The notes under the pieces were generated by a model that saw only the letters and a list, made by a program, of their open reading frames with translations, searched no databases and was not told the origin of the DNA. From Sacculina carcini (taxonomy: Eukaryota; Arthropoda; Thecostraca; Sacculinidae), in contig OU696570.1 in NCBI GenBank assembly GCA_916048095.2, positions 14,133,520 through 14,197,519 of the forward strand: a stretch of DNA of 64,000 nt, written 5' to 3'. The position numbers and the translations under genes are program-made. Shown one piece after another: positions 1 through 26,213 of the stretch (its first letter is position 1; every line of letters begins with the position of its first letter).

Positions 1-960
1 GGCACCCACACACGACGCGTATTTGGTGCGTGACAAATATGACACAAACTAGAATGGCGAAGTGACTGCATGAGGAAAATAGGTGAGTCTATGATGGACT
101 CGATAGAAAGGATTGAAATATGATGAGGACCGCGTTTCGGGCAAGATACAGTACATTGAGCCAAACAGAACACCTATTTTGGAATCTCAATTTCAAATAT
201 TCACCAGTTTTTATTTGAGTACAATTAATATCATAACAGTTTGTGTCTTATTAGAACATTCATTATTTAAAACAGCTGAAAAGCATTTACAGTAACAAAA
301 AGTTATATGCTGTTTAACTTGTTATAACCAGAATATAATTATTCGTTAAGCTGACAATTTTATGCTTGCAAGACTGTCTTTAATTCATTATATTTGAATA
401 ATTAAAACGTTTTGCGTTTGTGTCTTACCTGTATGGAATCCATCAGCAGGTTGAGGGCGATTGACGATCCAAATATTCGTTTGCAGTTCGTTTGAATGTT
501 CGTTTGCAGTACAGGAAGCACCATTACATCAGCATCAGAAACATCACATCTCACACTGGCTTTCAACATTAAGATCATAAATATTCAAGATTCCACCCAG
601 TGCAAATCATAATACAATCAAATCAGGTCAAATAGTAGGATTAAATCCACAAATACCAGCCAGGAAATTAATGAAACATTTGCACGCTTCCATTGCTAAA
701 AGCTCCCTCTAGTGGCAGTTGCCTGAATCACTGACACGCGGTCACGTCAGCTGACACAGCCAAACAATGACGTCATAGTGACCTGACATCGCTAGCAAAT
801 GCAAGACTTATTCGCTAACAAAAACGCAAAAAAATGAATACTGCCCAGAAAGGTAGCGGCAAATATCGAATTTTAAAATAGAGCAAACCAAAAGACGCAC
901 AACGTTTAAATAAAACACTCAAACATTCAGCCCCTCATACGTTTGAGTTAATGCGTTAAA
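1..960. other. AT-rich non-coding flank
   Basis: No open frame longer than about 60 codons and no recognisable exon, RNA gene or transposon end could be seen here. The stretch ends where a Helitron-like 5' terminus begins. Confidence 0.5.
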
Positions 961-992
961 TCTATATATATAAAAGAGATCCTCTGTGTGTC

Positions 993-1025
<33 letters not shown>

Positions 1026-2515
1026 TCGACCCTCCTTGGTCCATTTTCTATCAGCTATTATTCGGCCACCACTCAGCCTACCCGCTAACAATTTATACCA
1101 TCACGTTGGAAATTTTCTTGTCTACACTTTAGATTAAATTTTAAATTTCAAAAATGAAATCAAAAAACGTTATAGCGGTGAAAAGACAAAATGAACCCTG
1201 AAAAATGCGAAAATTGTGGTCAATGCTCTGCCATCTACTCCTCATAAACCAGAAATGGTACAGCCAAACAGATTATACCACTGTGTAGAGAATTTTCTGC
1301 TCTACAAGATAGGTTATAATTCATATCCAAAAATAGAACATAAAAGATGTAAACATGACAAAATTTCAATCTATATTCAAAATTATATTTATACTCCACG
1401 CGTCCGATTTTCTATACTTTTTTCTCTATGTATCAAAAACTAATTATCACACAACTAAATAAATAATACCATCATGCTGGGAATTTTGTTTTCTACAGCA
1501 CGGTATAAATTTTAATTTTCCAGAGCGTATTAAGAAAAAGTTACGGCGGTGTGAAGTCAAAATGACAAAGTCAAAAAGGCACTGAAAAACGCGAATATTT
1601 TGGTCAATATTCCGCTATCTATTCTTCTTAAACCAGCAGAGTTACAGTTATAAAAATTATACTATTGTGTAGAAAATTTTGTGTTCTACAAGAAACGCTA
1701 TAATTTATACCCACAAATGATACAAAAAACGTGTAAAATTGGCAAAATTCTCAAATACATCCAAAATTACACTTGAACACCGTGCGACTAAAATTAATTC
1801 ATTTTTCTACCTATTTCTCAAGAACTATTTGTTACACATAAAAATAAATTATACCATTGTGCTGGAAAGTTTGTTTTCTACAATACCGTATAATTCTTAA
1901 TTTTCCAAAGTGTATCTGAAGGAAGTTACGGAGGTGTAAAGTCAAATGGACATATTGCCAATTTGACAGCTATTATGCGCACTTGCGATTACACAGGAAT
2001 ATACTACTGTGTAGAGAATTTTGTGTTCTACAAAAAAATGTATAATTTATACCCACAAATGATACAAAAAACGTGTAAAATTGGCAAAATTATCAAATAC
2101 ATCCAAAATTACACTTGAACACCGGGTGACTAAAATTAATTCATTTTTCTACCCATTTCTCAGGAACTATTTGTCATACATTAAAATTAATTATACCATC
2201 GTGCTAGAAATTTTGTTTTCTACAATACGGTATAATTTTTAATTTTCCAAAGTGTATCTGAAGGAAGTTACGGCGGTGTAAAGTCAAAAGCACATATTAC
2301 CAATTTGACAGCTATTATGCGCACTTGCGATTACACAGGAATATACACCGATTAAATTTCACTGAAGCCCAATCACAATTAAGAATGCATCATATTAGCT
2401 CCAAGCATGGATGGTGTGGTTTTATTGGGTACAGTTCAATTAATGCTACACTATACTGAATATAAAGGCTTTATTGTCCTCAATAACGTTCCGCACGACG
2501 GGCGGGTAAAATACT
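961..2515 (+). mobile_element. Helitron-like element, degenerate copy
   Basis: The segment starts with TCTATATATATAAAAG immediately after an A, followed by a TCTG/TG-rich stretch. Helitrons begin with TC followed by a T/A-rich start and insert between A and T. A GC-rich motif, CCGCACGACGGGCGGG, lies at about 2491-2506 and is followed by AAAATACTA, which resembles a decayed Helitron 3' hairpin and CTRR end. No Rep/helicase coding sequence was recognised, so this would be a non-autonomous or heavily decayed copy. The right boundary is uncertain. Confidence 0.45.
1279..2342 (+). repeat. Direct repeats inside the Helitron-like region
   Basis: A roughly 342-bp unit is repeated head to tail. It starts at about 1661 and again at about 2003, with the same order of blocks: GTGTAGAGAATTTTGTGTTC, a stretch ending TACACTTGAACACC, then AAGTTACGG and GCGCACTTGCGATTACACAG. 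A more diverged first copy begins near 1279. This is an internal tandem duplication of non-coding sequence. Confidence 0.7.
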
Positions 2516-3890
2516 ACTGGGAACAAAGTCAACTACTGAATTTTACTGTTTAATTTAATTGGTTTAATTTCAAGTTGCATAAGCTGAAGTTGCATAAGCT
2601 GTGTTGTAATATCATGCAATGCCAACTATATGCATATGCTGTTTTAGCGGAAGCATTAATCTGGAATTTTAGAGATGACAGAAAGTTTCATTGTTTTGAT
2701 AGTGTTACACTTCTGAATTACTACAAACGAAGGACGGGTGTGAATTTGAGCAGTGTTGAGGGAAAAACATCGTCAATAATTAAAACAAGAATTTACAAGT
2801 TTGACTTTTCTGTTGGTCGTTTATCATCAATTTTCTTTTTGTTTGTTTCGTGTTTGAGTTCTGAATTATTCCGCACGACGGGCCGCTTTAAATATGAGGC
2901 GGGTTGTGGAAAAACATGTTTTCTAAATTGAAACATAAATTTTACATTTAGACTTTTATATTAGCTAAAACTTTCCTGTGGGTTTGTTTTTCTTTTTCAA
3001 TTTGCACTAATTTTTTATGAATTGAATATTAATTATATTTTATGAACTGTTCCGCACGACGGGCGAATTAAATGTATCTATAAAGAGTGGGTTTAAATGA
3101 TAGCGAGGTATATGATATTTTGCTAGCAGTAAATATTCTAGCGATAAAAGTAGAATAGCAAATGATTTTGGAGAATGATGTGAACCTTTAAATATATTTT
3201 GCGATCTGATGATATATGTATTACGAATAATACGTAGCAGAATATAGATTGCATAATATAATATCGGCTGTAATATCAAGGGCTTTAATATCGGTGTAAT
3301 CCAAAAAATAACAACTGTATGAATATGATGCATTAGTGGAAGCATTAACCGGGAATTATGAGATAATATGATAATGGTGTATAATTATATCGCATTATGC
3401 AACAAATGTGAATTTAGCTGCCTTACAGTTTGGTTCCGATACTATATTGGCGGGTTGAGAGATAAGTATTTGTGGGCCGCGTGTTTGGGACCCCTGTGGT
3501 AGATAATCTCAGTCTTCTGATTACAAATTATGATCGCATCAGTATATTTTGTGATCACAAACTAATAATTTAAATCACCTCAGACTAGGCTGAGTGCGGT
3601 CAAGATTGGATTGTTGGGCTGGGTTGGGTAGGTTTGACTCAGGTTATATTGGGTTTTAATGATAGCGGAAAATATATGAATTTTAGCAATATTTATAAAT
3701 TTTAGCAAATTTTGACTCAGGCGGACTGAGGGGAAATATTTTGTCGAAATAAAAATAATTAAACTTATAATTTTCAATTGATTAATATTTTTATGAGTGT
3801 ACCCTATTTCATTTTTATTTTTCCATATTTTTTTATGAATTGAATATGAATTTCATGTTATGAATTGCTCCGCACAACGGGCGGGTTTTA
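2516..3890 (+). repeat. AT-rich stretch with scattered Helitron-type GC-rich motifs
   Basis: The motif TTCCGCACGACGGGC recurs near 2868 and 3049, and TCCGCACAACGGGCGGG near 3869, each in otherwise AT-rich sequence. These match the 3' motif of the complete copy ending at 4811 and look like internal or truncated copies of one family. No gene was seen. Confidence 0.5.
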
Positions 3891-3893
3891 ATG

Positions 3894-4344
3894 CTATATA
3901 TATACATAAAGAAGAAATTATCTGTCTGTCTGTGTATGTATGCTTGAATATGAGGTGACATTATTGCGCTGGTTCATGGTTCGCTGGTTCAATGATCAGG
4001 GGCTTGAAACGCAAACGAAGCGATGGCTCATTTTTATTAAATAAAAATGTCCCGCGGGCAGCAATAAAACGTTCAATTTCAACGTATACAATGAATTAAT
4101 ATACAAAACTAATGGATTTGACTTCAAGAATCAGAACGGATGGTGCTCGAATTCTGAATTATTCCTCATGTCGGGCGGGTTTAAATATGAGGCGGGTTGA
4201 GTGAAAATATTTTGTCAAAATAAAATTAAAAATAATGAAATTTAGACTTTTTAATTGATTAAGGTCTTCATGAGTTTGCCTTATTTATTTTTAATTTGCA
4301 ATATTTTTATGAATTGTTCCGCACAACGGGCGGGTTTTAATGCT
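3894..4344 (+). mobile_element. Non-autonomous Helitron-like unit, copy A
   Basis: This copy begins CTATATATATACATAAAGAAG plus a TCTGTCTGTCTG tract and ends with CCGCACAACGGGCGGG then TTTTAATGCT. It is nearly identical over its whole length to copy B, which starts 465 bp downstream in the same orientation. Its start abuts the GC-rich 3' motif of an older copy. Head-to-tail arrangement is expected for rolling-circle transposons. Confidence 0.6.
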
Positions 4345-4358
4345 TCAATGTTTGAATG

Positions 4359-4811
4359 CTATATATATACATAAAGAAGAGATTATCTGTCTGTCTGTGT
4401 ATGTATGCTTGAATATGAGGTGACATAATTGCGCTGGTTCATGGTTCGCTGGTTCAATGATCAGGGGCTTGAAACGCAAACGAAGCGATGGCTCATTTTT
4501 ATGAAATAAAAATGTCCCGCGGGCAGCAATAAAACGTTCAATTTCACCGTATAGAATGAATTCATATACAAAACTAATGGATTTGACTTCAAGAACCAGA
4601 ACGGATGGTGTTCGAGTTCTGAATTATTCCTCACGTCGGGCGGGTTTAAATATGAGGCGGGTTGAGTGAAAATATTTTGTCAAAATAAAATTAAAAATAA
4701 TGAAATTTAGACTTTTTAATTGATTAAGGTCTTCATGAGTTTGCCTTATTTATTTTTAGCTTGCAATATTTTTATGAATTGTTCCGCACAACGGGCGGGT
4801 TTTAATGCTAG
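4359..4811 (+). mobile_element. Non-autonomous Helitron-like unit, copy B
   Basis: This copy runs from CTATATATATACATAAAGAAG to CCGCACAACGGGCGGG, TTTTAATG and CTAG, with a T following at 4812. CTRR followed by T, just downstream of a GC-rich hairpin-like motif, is the diagnostic Helitron 3' end. It differs from copy A by only a few substitutions. It has no coding capacity. Confidence 0.65.
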
Positions 4812-4825
4812 TACACAATAAAGCA

Positions 4826-5219
4826 CATAATGAGACCTCCAATGAGACACACAATGAGACACACAATGAGACATACAATGAGACACACAATGAGACACAC
4901 AATGAGACATACAATGAGACACACAATGAGACATACAATGAGACACACAATGAGACATACAATGAGACATACAATGAGACATACAATGAGACACACAATG
5001 AGACACAATGAGACATACAATGAGACATACAATGAGACATACAATGAGACATACAATGAGACATTCAATGAGACATACAATGAGACACAATGAGACATAC
5101 AATGAGACACACAATGAGACACACAATGAGACATACAATGAGACATACAATGAGACACACAATGAGACACAAAATGAGACATACAATGAGACATACAATG
5201 AGACATACAATGAGACACT
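4826..5219. repeat. 12-bp minisatellite (AATGAGACAYAC)
   Basis: About 33 tandem copies of a 12-bp unit AATGAGACACAC or AATGAGACATAC, with a few 10-bp units. The open frames that run through it are artefacts of the repeat. It begins 14 bp after the Helitron-like 3' end, a common position for satellite growth. Confidence 0.9.
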
Positions 5220-5339
5220 TTTGGTCCATGCGCTGCCCTAATTCCCAGTGGAAGCAATCTTATTATTATTTAAATAATTACGCATTTGAACACAGCAGTA
5301 GAGAAGGCTGTGTTCGCGTGTAATTTTGCGGGGGAAAAG

Positions 5340-5645
5340 ACTGTCACGGCCCCGGCTGGCACACCGCAGGTCCGGCCGCCACACAGGTTATCGCAGTCAC
5401 GGCCAGCACATATACTGGACGGCCGCGCTCACATGAAACCCGCCTTGCGGTAATTGGGCTATCCCTTTAAAAGAAACGAACCCAATCGTTCCACCTCGCC
5501 AGCTAATCGAACCCTGAACCTTTCGTGCAGAAAGCGTGCGTCTTAGCCACTCGACTACGTGACCATCGGCAATATGGAAGTTTTATGAGCGAAATCAGCA
5601 GCAAGAATCGAACCGCCAACCACTGGCTTCACAGTACAACATCAC
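5340..5645 (-). repeat. tRNA-derived SINE-like repeat
   Basis: Read on the minus strand, about 5493-5563 gives a tRNA-like head. An A-box-like TAGTCGAGTGGCTAAGACG (type seen in tRNA-Leu/Ser) is followed by a B-box-like GGTTCGATTAG. A second B-box-like piece, GGCGGTTCGATTC, lies on the same strand near 5603. The GC-rich stretch 5340-5490 would be the SINE body. No intact cloverleaf was verified, so this is a repeat and not called as a tRNA gene. Confidence 0.5.
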
Positions 5646-5679
5646 ACGTGCAAAAAATAGGTCACTCTTAGTGATTTTG

Positions 5680-5989
5680 CAATGTGTGTGTGTGTGTGTA
5701 TGTGTGTGTGTGTGTGTGTGTGTAGGTAAGTATGTGTGTGCATGATGCATGAAAGGGCGGGTTTATTCAAACGTAATTACAGAACCGCAGTCGTACACGG
5801 TTATGACGATCAATGCACACATACACACACATAAACACAAGCAAACACACACACAGACACATACACACAGACATACAGACATACATAATCATACATGCAT
5901 ACACGCAACAGCTGATTATGGCGTAACATACACACAACCGTATGCCAACACCGTGCATAATCAATCTGGACAACATGTGTATAAACAGC

Positions 5990-6047
<58 letters not shown>

Positions 6048-6158
6048 TCCCTATAGAAGTATTGAGCAACCGCAGTGGAATGTATTGTCGAATGAAATCG
6101 CGTGTCAAACGACTGTGCGAGCTACTTCAAGGAGAAATATTACGACTGGAAGCCAGAA

Positions 6159-6199
<41 letters not shown>

Positions 6200-6852
6200 G
6201 CGTACATGTGTATCGTGTCCGTGTCCGGTGTGTGTGTCCGTATCGAGATGCACCGTATACACATTGTATTGGTGTGCGTGTCTGTGTGCTGAGATTGCAT
6301 GCGAACATACACATGTGCAGCGAGCATGTGCAAAGCCCAGTAGCGTGTGCTAATGCGTAGTAAAATTCGCTCGAAATTTCCCTGCGAGAGTGCCACAATA
6401 ACATTTTTGCTATAGCAGTGTGACCTCACATACATTCACACAAATACATATCACGCGCTAACAACTTGGATACAACTTGCTTACGGATGATATACAGCTA
6501 AATACCAGATGAAATTCAATGCGTACTCAAAGTTTCTTACAAATCAAATTGACATCGATATTACGAGACGCACGCAGTGCAGATCTGCTAGCGATAATAA
6601 CCGCACGAAGTGCGCAATTTGTCGCCAGTGACAATATAAACTGTATGTTCCATGTCTACAATACAGTGAGTACACACACACACACACACACACAAAGAGA
6701 GAGAGAGAGAGAGGCTGTAGGCAAACTGGCAACATCAAATCACTTGGCAACACTGAGATTGGCACGAGTGAGTCGGGAAAACGAGATCAGCAGTGGCGAC
6801 CACGTTGTGAAACACCAACAGATTAATGAGCTGAGACCAGCACCAAATGTGA

Positions 6853-6915
<63 letters not shown>

Positions 6916-8020
6916 CCCCCCCCCCCACACACACACACACACACAAACACATAGGCGCACACACATACACATATTCTGATAGATTCTGCGGAAGCATCTC
7001 GATTAGAACACACACACACCACCACCCACCCATCCACACACACACACACACCTACTCACATATACACTCAAGCATACAGACAAGCACACACATACACGCA
7101 TAGCATAGCAAAGTGGTGTTGTTGTATCGTATTGTAGCGTATCGCAAGTCAAAGGTTGTTTCCGTGTTGGACGTTGGAAGTGCTGGCAATTTTCACTTGG
7201 CCGCAGCGAGAATACACTGCATCACATTATCTGGTCGATTTGTTGCAATGCCATCGTGTTGAGCATCGACCGTGGCGCGGCGATATAAATCTCCATCAGC
7301 CACGATGGCGCAATCAATTGCAACAGAAGCAGAATGAAAATACGGCAGAAAACAGGCGGTTTTTGCACTCAACGGTGGCGGCGCCAGGAGGCTTGTAGGG
7401 ACCGATTACCCTCCAAAAATGTACCAAGCCCCCTCCCCATCTGAGCTCCTCCAATAATCCAGATCATAAAAATGTCGAGTGCAGTTGCTGTCCGCATCAT
7501 TTTCTTCAACTCCCCTTCCCCCCACCGGATAAATCCTGGCGACGTCACTCATCATTCTGCCGAAAGTTCCGCCGTCAAGTCAAATTGTTGTTGTCTGTCT
7601 GTCTGTCTGTATGTCTGTGAGTGGTCCAAACAGGCCAGCGTGGTATTCAGAATGCGGCAGGAGGCCTTGATATGTAAACAATGTATGCACATTGAAATTG
7701 GCATATTTTTCAAATGTCACGCTACATCTATGACGGAATGCGTCTCCGAAATGTCCACTTCGTTACAAACTCAAATAGCAGCGTTTTTGTGTTGCGTGTG
7801 AGATTGCGTTGAATGTTTGTGGGTTGCTGTGTGTGTGTGTGTATTTGTGTGTGTGTATGTGTGCGTGTGTGTACGTATCGCCCGTTTATGTGTGTGCGTG
7901 TCTGGTGTTTTATGTGTGTATGTATGCATGTGTATGTGTGTGTTTGTATGGCTGTGTGTAGCTACAAATCAGATTTGTGTCAATTTGTACAGTTGAACGA
8001 GTTTGCGCGTATATATATAT

Positions 8021-8119
<99 letters not shown>

Positions 8120-8270
8120 GATCGAAGTAGAGGTGTGCATTTAAACAGCAATCATCAGTTATTGATCCATTAGCTTAGCATTGACTTGCACAACACACAC
8201 ACACACACATACACATACCCACACACACAAACACACACACACACATACACATACATACACACTTGGTCAA
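5680..8270. repeat. Cluster of TG/CA, TA and GA microsatellites
   Basis: Long dinucleotide runs occur at 5680-5740 (TG), 5993-6045 (CA), 6160-6195 (TA), 6670-6715 (CA then GA), 6855-6950 (CA with a poly-C stretch), 7000-7100 (CA), 7830-7960 (TG), 8000-8120 (TG) and 8190-8265 (CA). All open frames here are low-complexity His/Thr or Cys/Val repeats and are not genes. Confidence 0.85.
7373..7550. mobile_element. Short hAT-type MITE, diverged
   Basis: The left end reads GGTGGCGGCGCCAGGAGGCT and the right end ATAAATCCTGGCGACGTCAC, imperfect inverted repeats of the CAGTGGCGGCGCCAGGATTT type also seen at 28,518-28,795 and 60,319-60,522. The interior has CCCCCT-rich tracts like those copies. No target duplication could be recognised. 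Confidence 0.5.
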
Positions 8271-9425
8271 GCAGGAACAGTTTGACAGCAGCTATAGTTT
8301 GGATACATTTCAATATTGATCACACAAATCACTCACAACACCAGTCATTACTGCTGCCGTTTGGACTGCATCATACCAGCATGCCAATATAAATTGAGTA
8401 TTAATATTACTACATAAACACATGACTCTTATAACTATAATTATTATTAAAATCAAATAACATGGTGAAATGGGAAGAGCGCAAACGCTTTAAATCGCTA
8501 TAATGCAATTTATAACGTTGTATTGCACAGTTGCATTGCAATAAAATTGCACGGACACAGTCATTGCTATGGCGAATAGTGCAGGCAAGCTACATTACAG
8601 GATTGTGTAGCAATGCAGGATTGTATTGTAGCGCTGTTAGTGATTTTACCAGCGTTCATACTGTATCGCAATGCTCACATGCAATGCGGTACAGTATGCT
8701 ACTCTGACACGTAATGAAATTCCACGCATATTTAGCTGAAGAATTAAGCTATCGTATTGAGAAAAAAAACAGCACAGCAATATAATCCCACTAGGATAAT
8801 TAATTAATGAAAATGTAGCTAATCTCTGTTGGATTTAATCAAATTAAGTTTCAATCGCTATCGTCAGCAAACTTTTGTGAAAAATGAAAACGCCAACATA
8901 GAAACCGGACACAACTTAATAAAGTGTTATTAATATTGTAATAATCTTGATTAAATCTAAAAAATTAATCAGCATGATTAGATGCTAATTCTATGTGCTT
9001 CGTTGGAGACGTGAATTCTATCATCAACGCAATTAGCAAAGATTAAATAAAATTCACGCTTAAAAACACTAGCGTAAAGTTTAGCAGAGCCAGAATTATA
9101 TCTTACATCAAACAAAAGACATTCTAATTAATTTACTAATTATATTAATAAAACTAATTGGAAAATATTGAAGAAGGAGATATTCTATCATTACACAGTT
9201 CAATCTGGAAAAGAACATCTCATGCTTGATTCTCAGGGGCACTTTCTTGAATAGGTTTAATAATAGAAATATATTACAAAAACATACCAGTTCAACATTT
9301 ATATATATTCTGCACAAGCATATTGACACTACACAATAATACGATTGAATAATTTAGCAAAACAGTGTTCAATCGCAAAATTTAAACGAAAGAGATGATG
9401 AATAAACGCCACATAAACACAAATC
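8270..9425. other. AT-rich intergenic sequence with one hairpin
   Basis: No coding exon was recognised. The notable structure is an inverted repeat at 8657-8698: CATACTGTATCGCAATG pairs with CAATGCGGTACAGTATG across an 8-base loop, with 2 mismatches in 17. Confidence 0.5.
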
Positions 9426-9426
9426 A

Positions 9427-9695
9427 AAGACTTCTAGAATTTTAGAATTTTACACTTCTAGACTTTTAGACTCCTAGACTTTTAAGACTTCTAGACTTTT
9501 TGACTTCTAGACTTTTAGATTTCTAGACTTTTAGACATATAGATTTTATGCTTGAAGACTTCCAGACTTTTATACTTCAAGACATTTATACTTCAAGACT
9601 TTTATACTTCAATACATTTATACTTCAAGACGTCTATACTTATATTCTTCAAGTCTTCTAGACGTTTATAATTCAAGACTTCGAGACACCTAGAC
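9427..9695. repeat. Degenerate GACTTCTAGACTTTTA minisatellite
   Basis: An irregular tandem array of GACTTCTAGACTTTTA-like words that decays into CTTCAAGACTTTTATA-like words toward its right end. It lies just 3' of the STOML2 stop codon on the minus strand, so it probably falls in or just beyond the 3' UTR. Confidence 0.75.
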
Positions 9696-9751
9696 ACCCT
9701 GCTTTCTGGTTATATTTGAAGGAACAGCACTGGTGGATGGAACGCCGTCAC

Positions 9752-23224
<13,473 letters not shown>

Positions 23225-23298
23225 TTCTCCAGGACGTAACAGTGCCACCGCCCCATCTCCTGCTGTCTGTGTAACACACCAACACAATTATATCAATC

Positions 23299-23800
23299 AT
23301 ATATTTAATATAGCGCATATCACACTGATGCACGACAACTGAATATACACAAAAATGGAAGAACTAACAAAAAGTACCGCTTATACCGAGAGAAAAAATG
23401 CGGTTAATGGTATAACAAAAAACAAGACAAGTCTATAATTGGTATCATATACTGGAGAAGGGAGTGAGCGATGTAGTGACGCATGTGCAGTCGAAAGAAA
23501 GCCGAAATATATATGTATACAGCAAACGCGATAAAACATGCAAACTGCAAAGCAGAAAGGATAAGTGAAGGGAGTGAATTGAAAAGTCTAGGTGCAATGA
23601 ATTGAAAGTATTTTACCGACCAGCAAGACTCATTCATATCCCTCGGACATATCAATGGACGGAGATGGTGAGAGTTAGGAGATTTTACAAGGTCAGATAG
23701 ATAGAATAGCATACGTCTTGTTAAGATATAATTATGCCGTATCATTGTATAGATATGTACATTATTTATATTCCAATAGCTAACCAAACGATGTTGTCAT
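23299..23800 (-). mobile_element. LINE 3' remnant (C-terminus of a reverse transcriptase ORF)
   Basis: The minus-strand frame 23404-23787 contains YLSDLVKSPNSHHLRPLICP, then KYFQFIAPRLFNSLPSLILS. The pattern H-H-L-R-x-n-F-x-x-x-A-P-R-L-x-N-S-L-P is typical of the C-terminal end of LINE reverse transcriptases. Only this terminal part is present. The tail ATATATTTAATATAGCGCA at about 23300 would be its 3' end. Confidence 0.6.
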
Positions 23801-24001
23801 TTATGTTTGTCTAAAACAGTGGTCGGTATCCTGAGGGCAATTCCTCACTGGGGTTGCCAAGCAAAGTTGCCAATTGGGGTATTAAATGTCGGACAGACGG
23901 ACAAATGAGTGTTTTCACAAATCCAAATTGGTTTATTTCCGTTTCAAGCAACTTCTATAGAATCACGTTTAAATCAAAATAAACACACTCAACAACGTTC
24001 A

Positions 24002-24771
24002 GTATAGACCAGGGTTTGTTTGGTTTAAACCGAGTGTTTTTTTTCTTCACAAAAACCATGTTTTTTTCTATTGTTTTTTTTGACAGAAATGATTTTTCTC
24101 ATATATGAATCATCAACTATTTTCAGAATTAGTAAGTGAGTTCATTAATGCAGTTTTAAATCTTCATAAATATTACTTTTTGACATGATTTTAAGGGTTT
24201 GCACGATATGGGAAACATTTTTATTAACATCTTTGGTTTCTGCTGGAGAAGCATTGTAGCTGGCATTCATGAGAAATCCTATATTTTTATGACAAAACAT
24301 TTGAGTTTCTATGAAAAACACCATTTTTGGAAACCTCTGAGTTAAAAAAAACTGTGTTTACTCTGAAAACAAACATGAATTAACCTCCATGGACAAAACA
24401 ATTTTTAGTCACAAGGTTTGGACTTTGCAAACATATGTGTGTGTTTACAATCGACTGCTTTCGTAATTGGAAGCGGTTTAAAACTTCCGTTGCCTATAGA
24501 TGCTACAAGGTGAAATTCAAGATCATGTGTGTACATTTTTATGATTTTATTTTTATCTTTTTTAAATATTTACAAAACTCTTGGTAAGTGGTACTAAAAT
24601 GTGTTTAACTATATACTAAATAGCATGGTACATTCCTTTTTTTATTTGTATGTGCAAAGTGTAAAAAAACAAATAAACCAAAAAACCAATGTTTTTTTTG
24701 GTTTTTTCTAAAAAAACATGGTTTTGGTTTGTTTTTTTTAAACCCGGATTTTTTCAAAACCTGGTATAGAC
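24002..24771. mobile_element. 754-bp hAT-type non-autonomous element with 8-bp target duplication
   Basis: The flanks carry a perfect 8-bp duplication, GTATAGAC, at 24002-24009 and 24764-24771. Inside, the termini are CAGGGTTTGTTTGGTTTAAACC and the inverted AAACCCGGATTTTTTCAAAACCTG. The 8-bp duplication and CAGG ends are hallmarks of hAT transposons. The interior is T-rich, non-coding, and repeats the GGTTTAAAC-like terminal motif near its right end. Confidence 0.75.
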
Positions 24772-26138
24772 AACAAGAACAACAACAAATCTGCTGAAAG
24801 ACTGACTAGAATCAGAGATTTTATCAATGAGTGTGAATTAATTTGGTCCGTCCTGTCGAGACATCTAGGTTAATTTTCAACATGTTATTTTCTCGTCAAA
24901 TTATGGCCGTGATGGAAAAAGCGGCAACATGTTTTGTTTCTCAAGATAGCATGCAACACATTTTCTCTATCCATTTCCATCACCTGCACCTGCACGACAA
25001 ACAAGTCACATTTTCTGTAGCTATGTCAGCTAGTTGGATTCACGTGTTGCCATGCGAGAGTATCGGTGAGTTCTACACAGCGCGCACAAGTTGAACACAG
25101 TACACAATGAGCGGCTTTACGACGACACAATAATTAGGTTTTCTTGTTGGAGAAAATACAACGCGATTTTGTTTACGCTCGGATACTGAACAGTGTGCTT
25201 TGTGCTGTGTTTAAGAACCTGATACAACAGGTAAACTGTAAAAACCCGATACACCAATTGTTGTTGTTGTTAAATTTCGTCAGTGACACTAAATAAAACC
25301 GTATTAATCCAGGTAGAGGTTATATGATCGCTCAAACATATACAGTGGACTCAGAAAGACAATTTTTAATCTCACATATTGCTGGTCGTCTAATTTGGTT
25401 CTGTTTTGAAATTACTGCACTTTATCGCAATGATTGAGGGTACAATTTGAAACGGTGCTGGGGCTTGCTCTATTTGAGCCAGTATTTTTCACATACACAC
25501 ACGCGTACACACTTGGTTCAGCTGCGTGAATACGGATTACGCGAATACGGATGTTAAAAATGTACGCGATTTCTGGAAATGAAATAATTTCTTAAAAATG
25601 ATTAACTCAATAATTGAATGCAAAGACGTACTTTACCTAGAATTGCAGTACAGTACCGTGCAAACAAACATATTAGGACTTCCAGACACATTATAACAAT
25701 TTTACTGTATATATTCAATGATTATTCAATATGATAGGGCCACTAAAAGCATGAATAACTTATATGTTTACAAAAATAATTCACTCAACATTCCAGAATA
25801 TTTTTTTTCCTATAACGCACATTTCTATGGACGCATTCTTCTGGCATAATATTATCGCAAAATGCATACCAATAAGCTCACTGTGAAACCATTATCGGTG
25901 ATAACGACAAAAATGCACAAGACAAAATTCAAGAAAATAAAGATCTTACAAAAAGGATATCAGTGGTATGGCAATAAAAATGATAAAACAACTTGTAATT
26001 TAAATAATTTATACATTGATCAATTGTCATCAGCATAACAAGCGTCAAAATTAACCGATTTCGAACAATTTTGGTGTTTTAACGTGAAAGCATCAAACAC
26101 CAACATCACACAACTCTGTTCCGCTCATTAAGACAGCG

Positions 26139-26213
<75 letters not shown>

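Noticed and set aside
4826-5219. CRISPR array
   Set aside because: Units are contiguous 12-mers without spacers, and this is animal DNA.
4746-5323. Several overlapping open frames of 68-154 codons on both strands
   Set aside because: They are translations of the 12-bp minisatellite (Cys/Val/Ser or Asn/Glu/Thr repeats) and have no independent coding signal.
5493-5563. Functional tRNA gene on the minus strand
   Set aside because: A and B box resemblance exists, but paired acceptor and anticodon stems could not be established and it continues into a SINE-like body.
23817-23890. Possible transposon end (CAGTGGTCGGTATCCTGAGG)
   Set aside because: Only one end is suggestive; no partner end could be identified.
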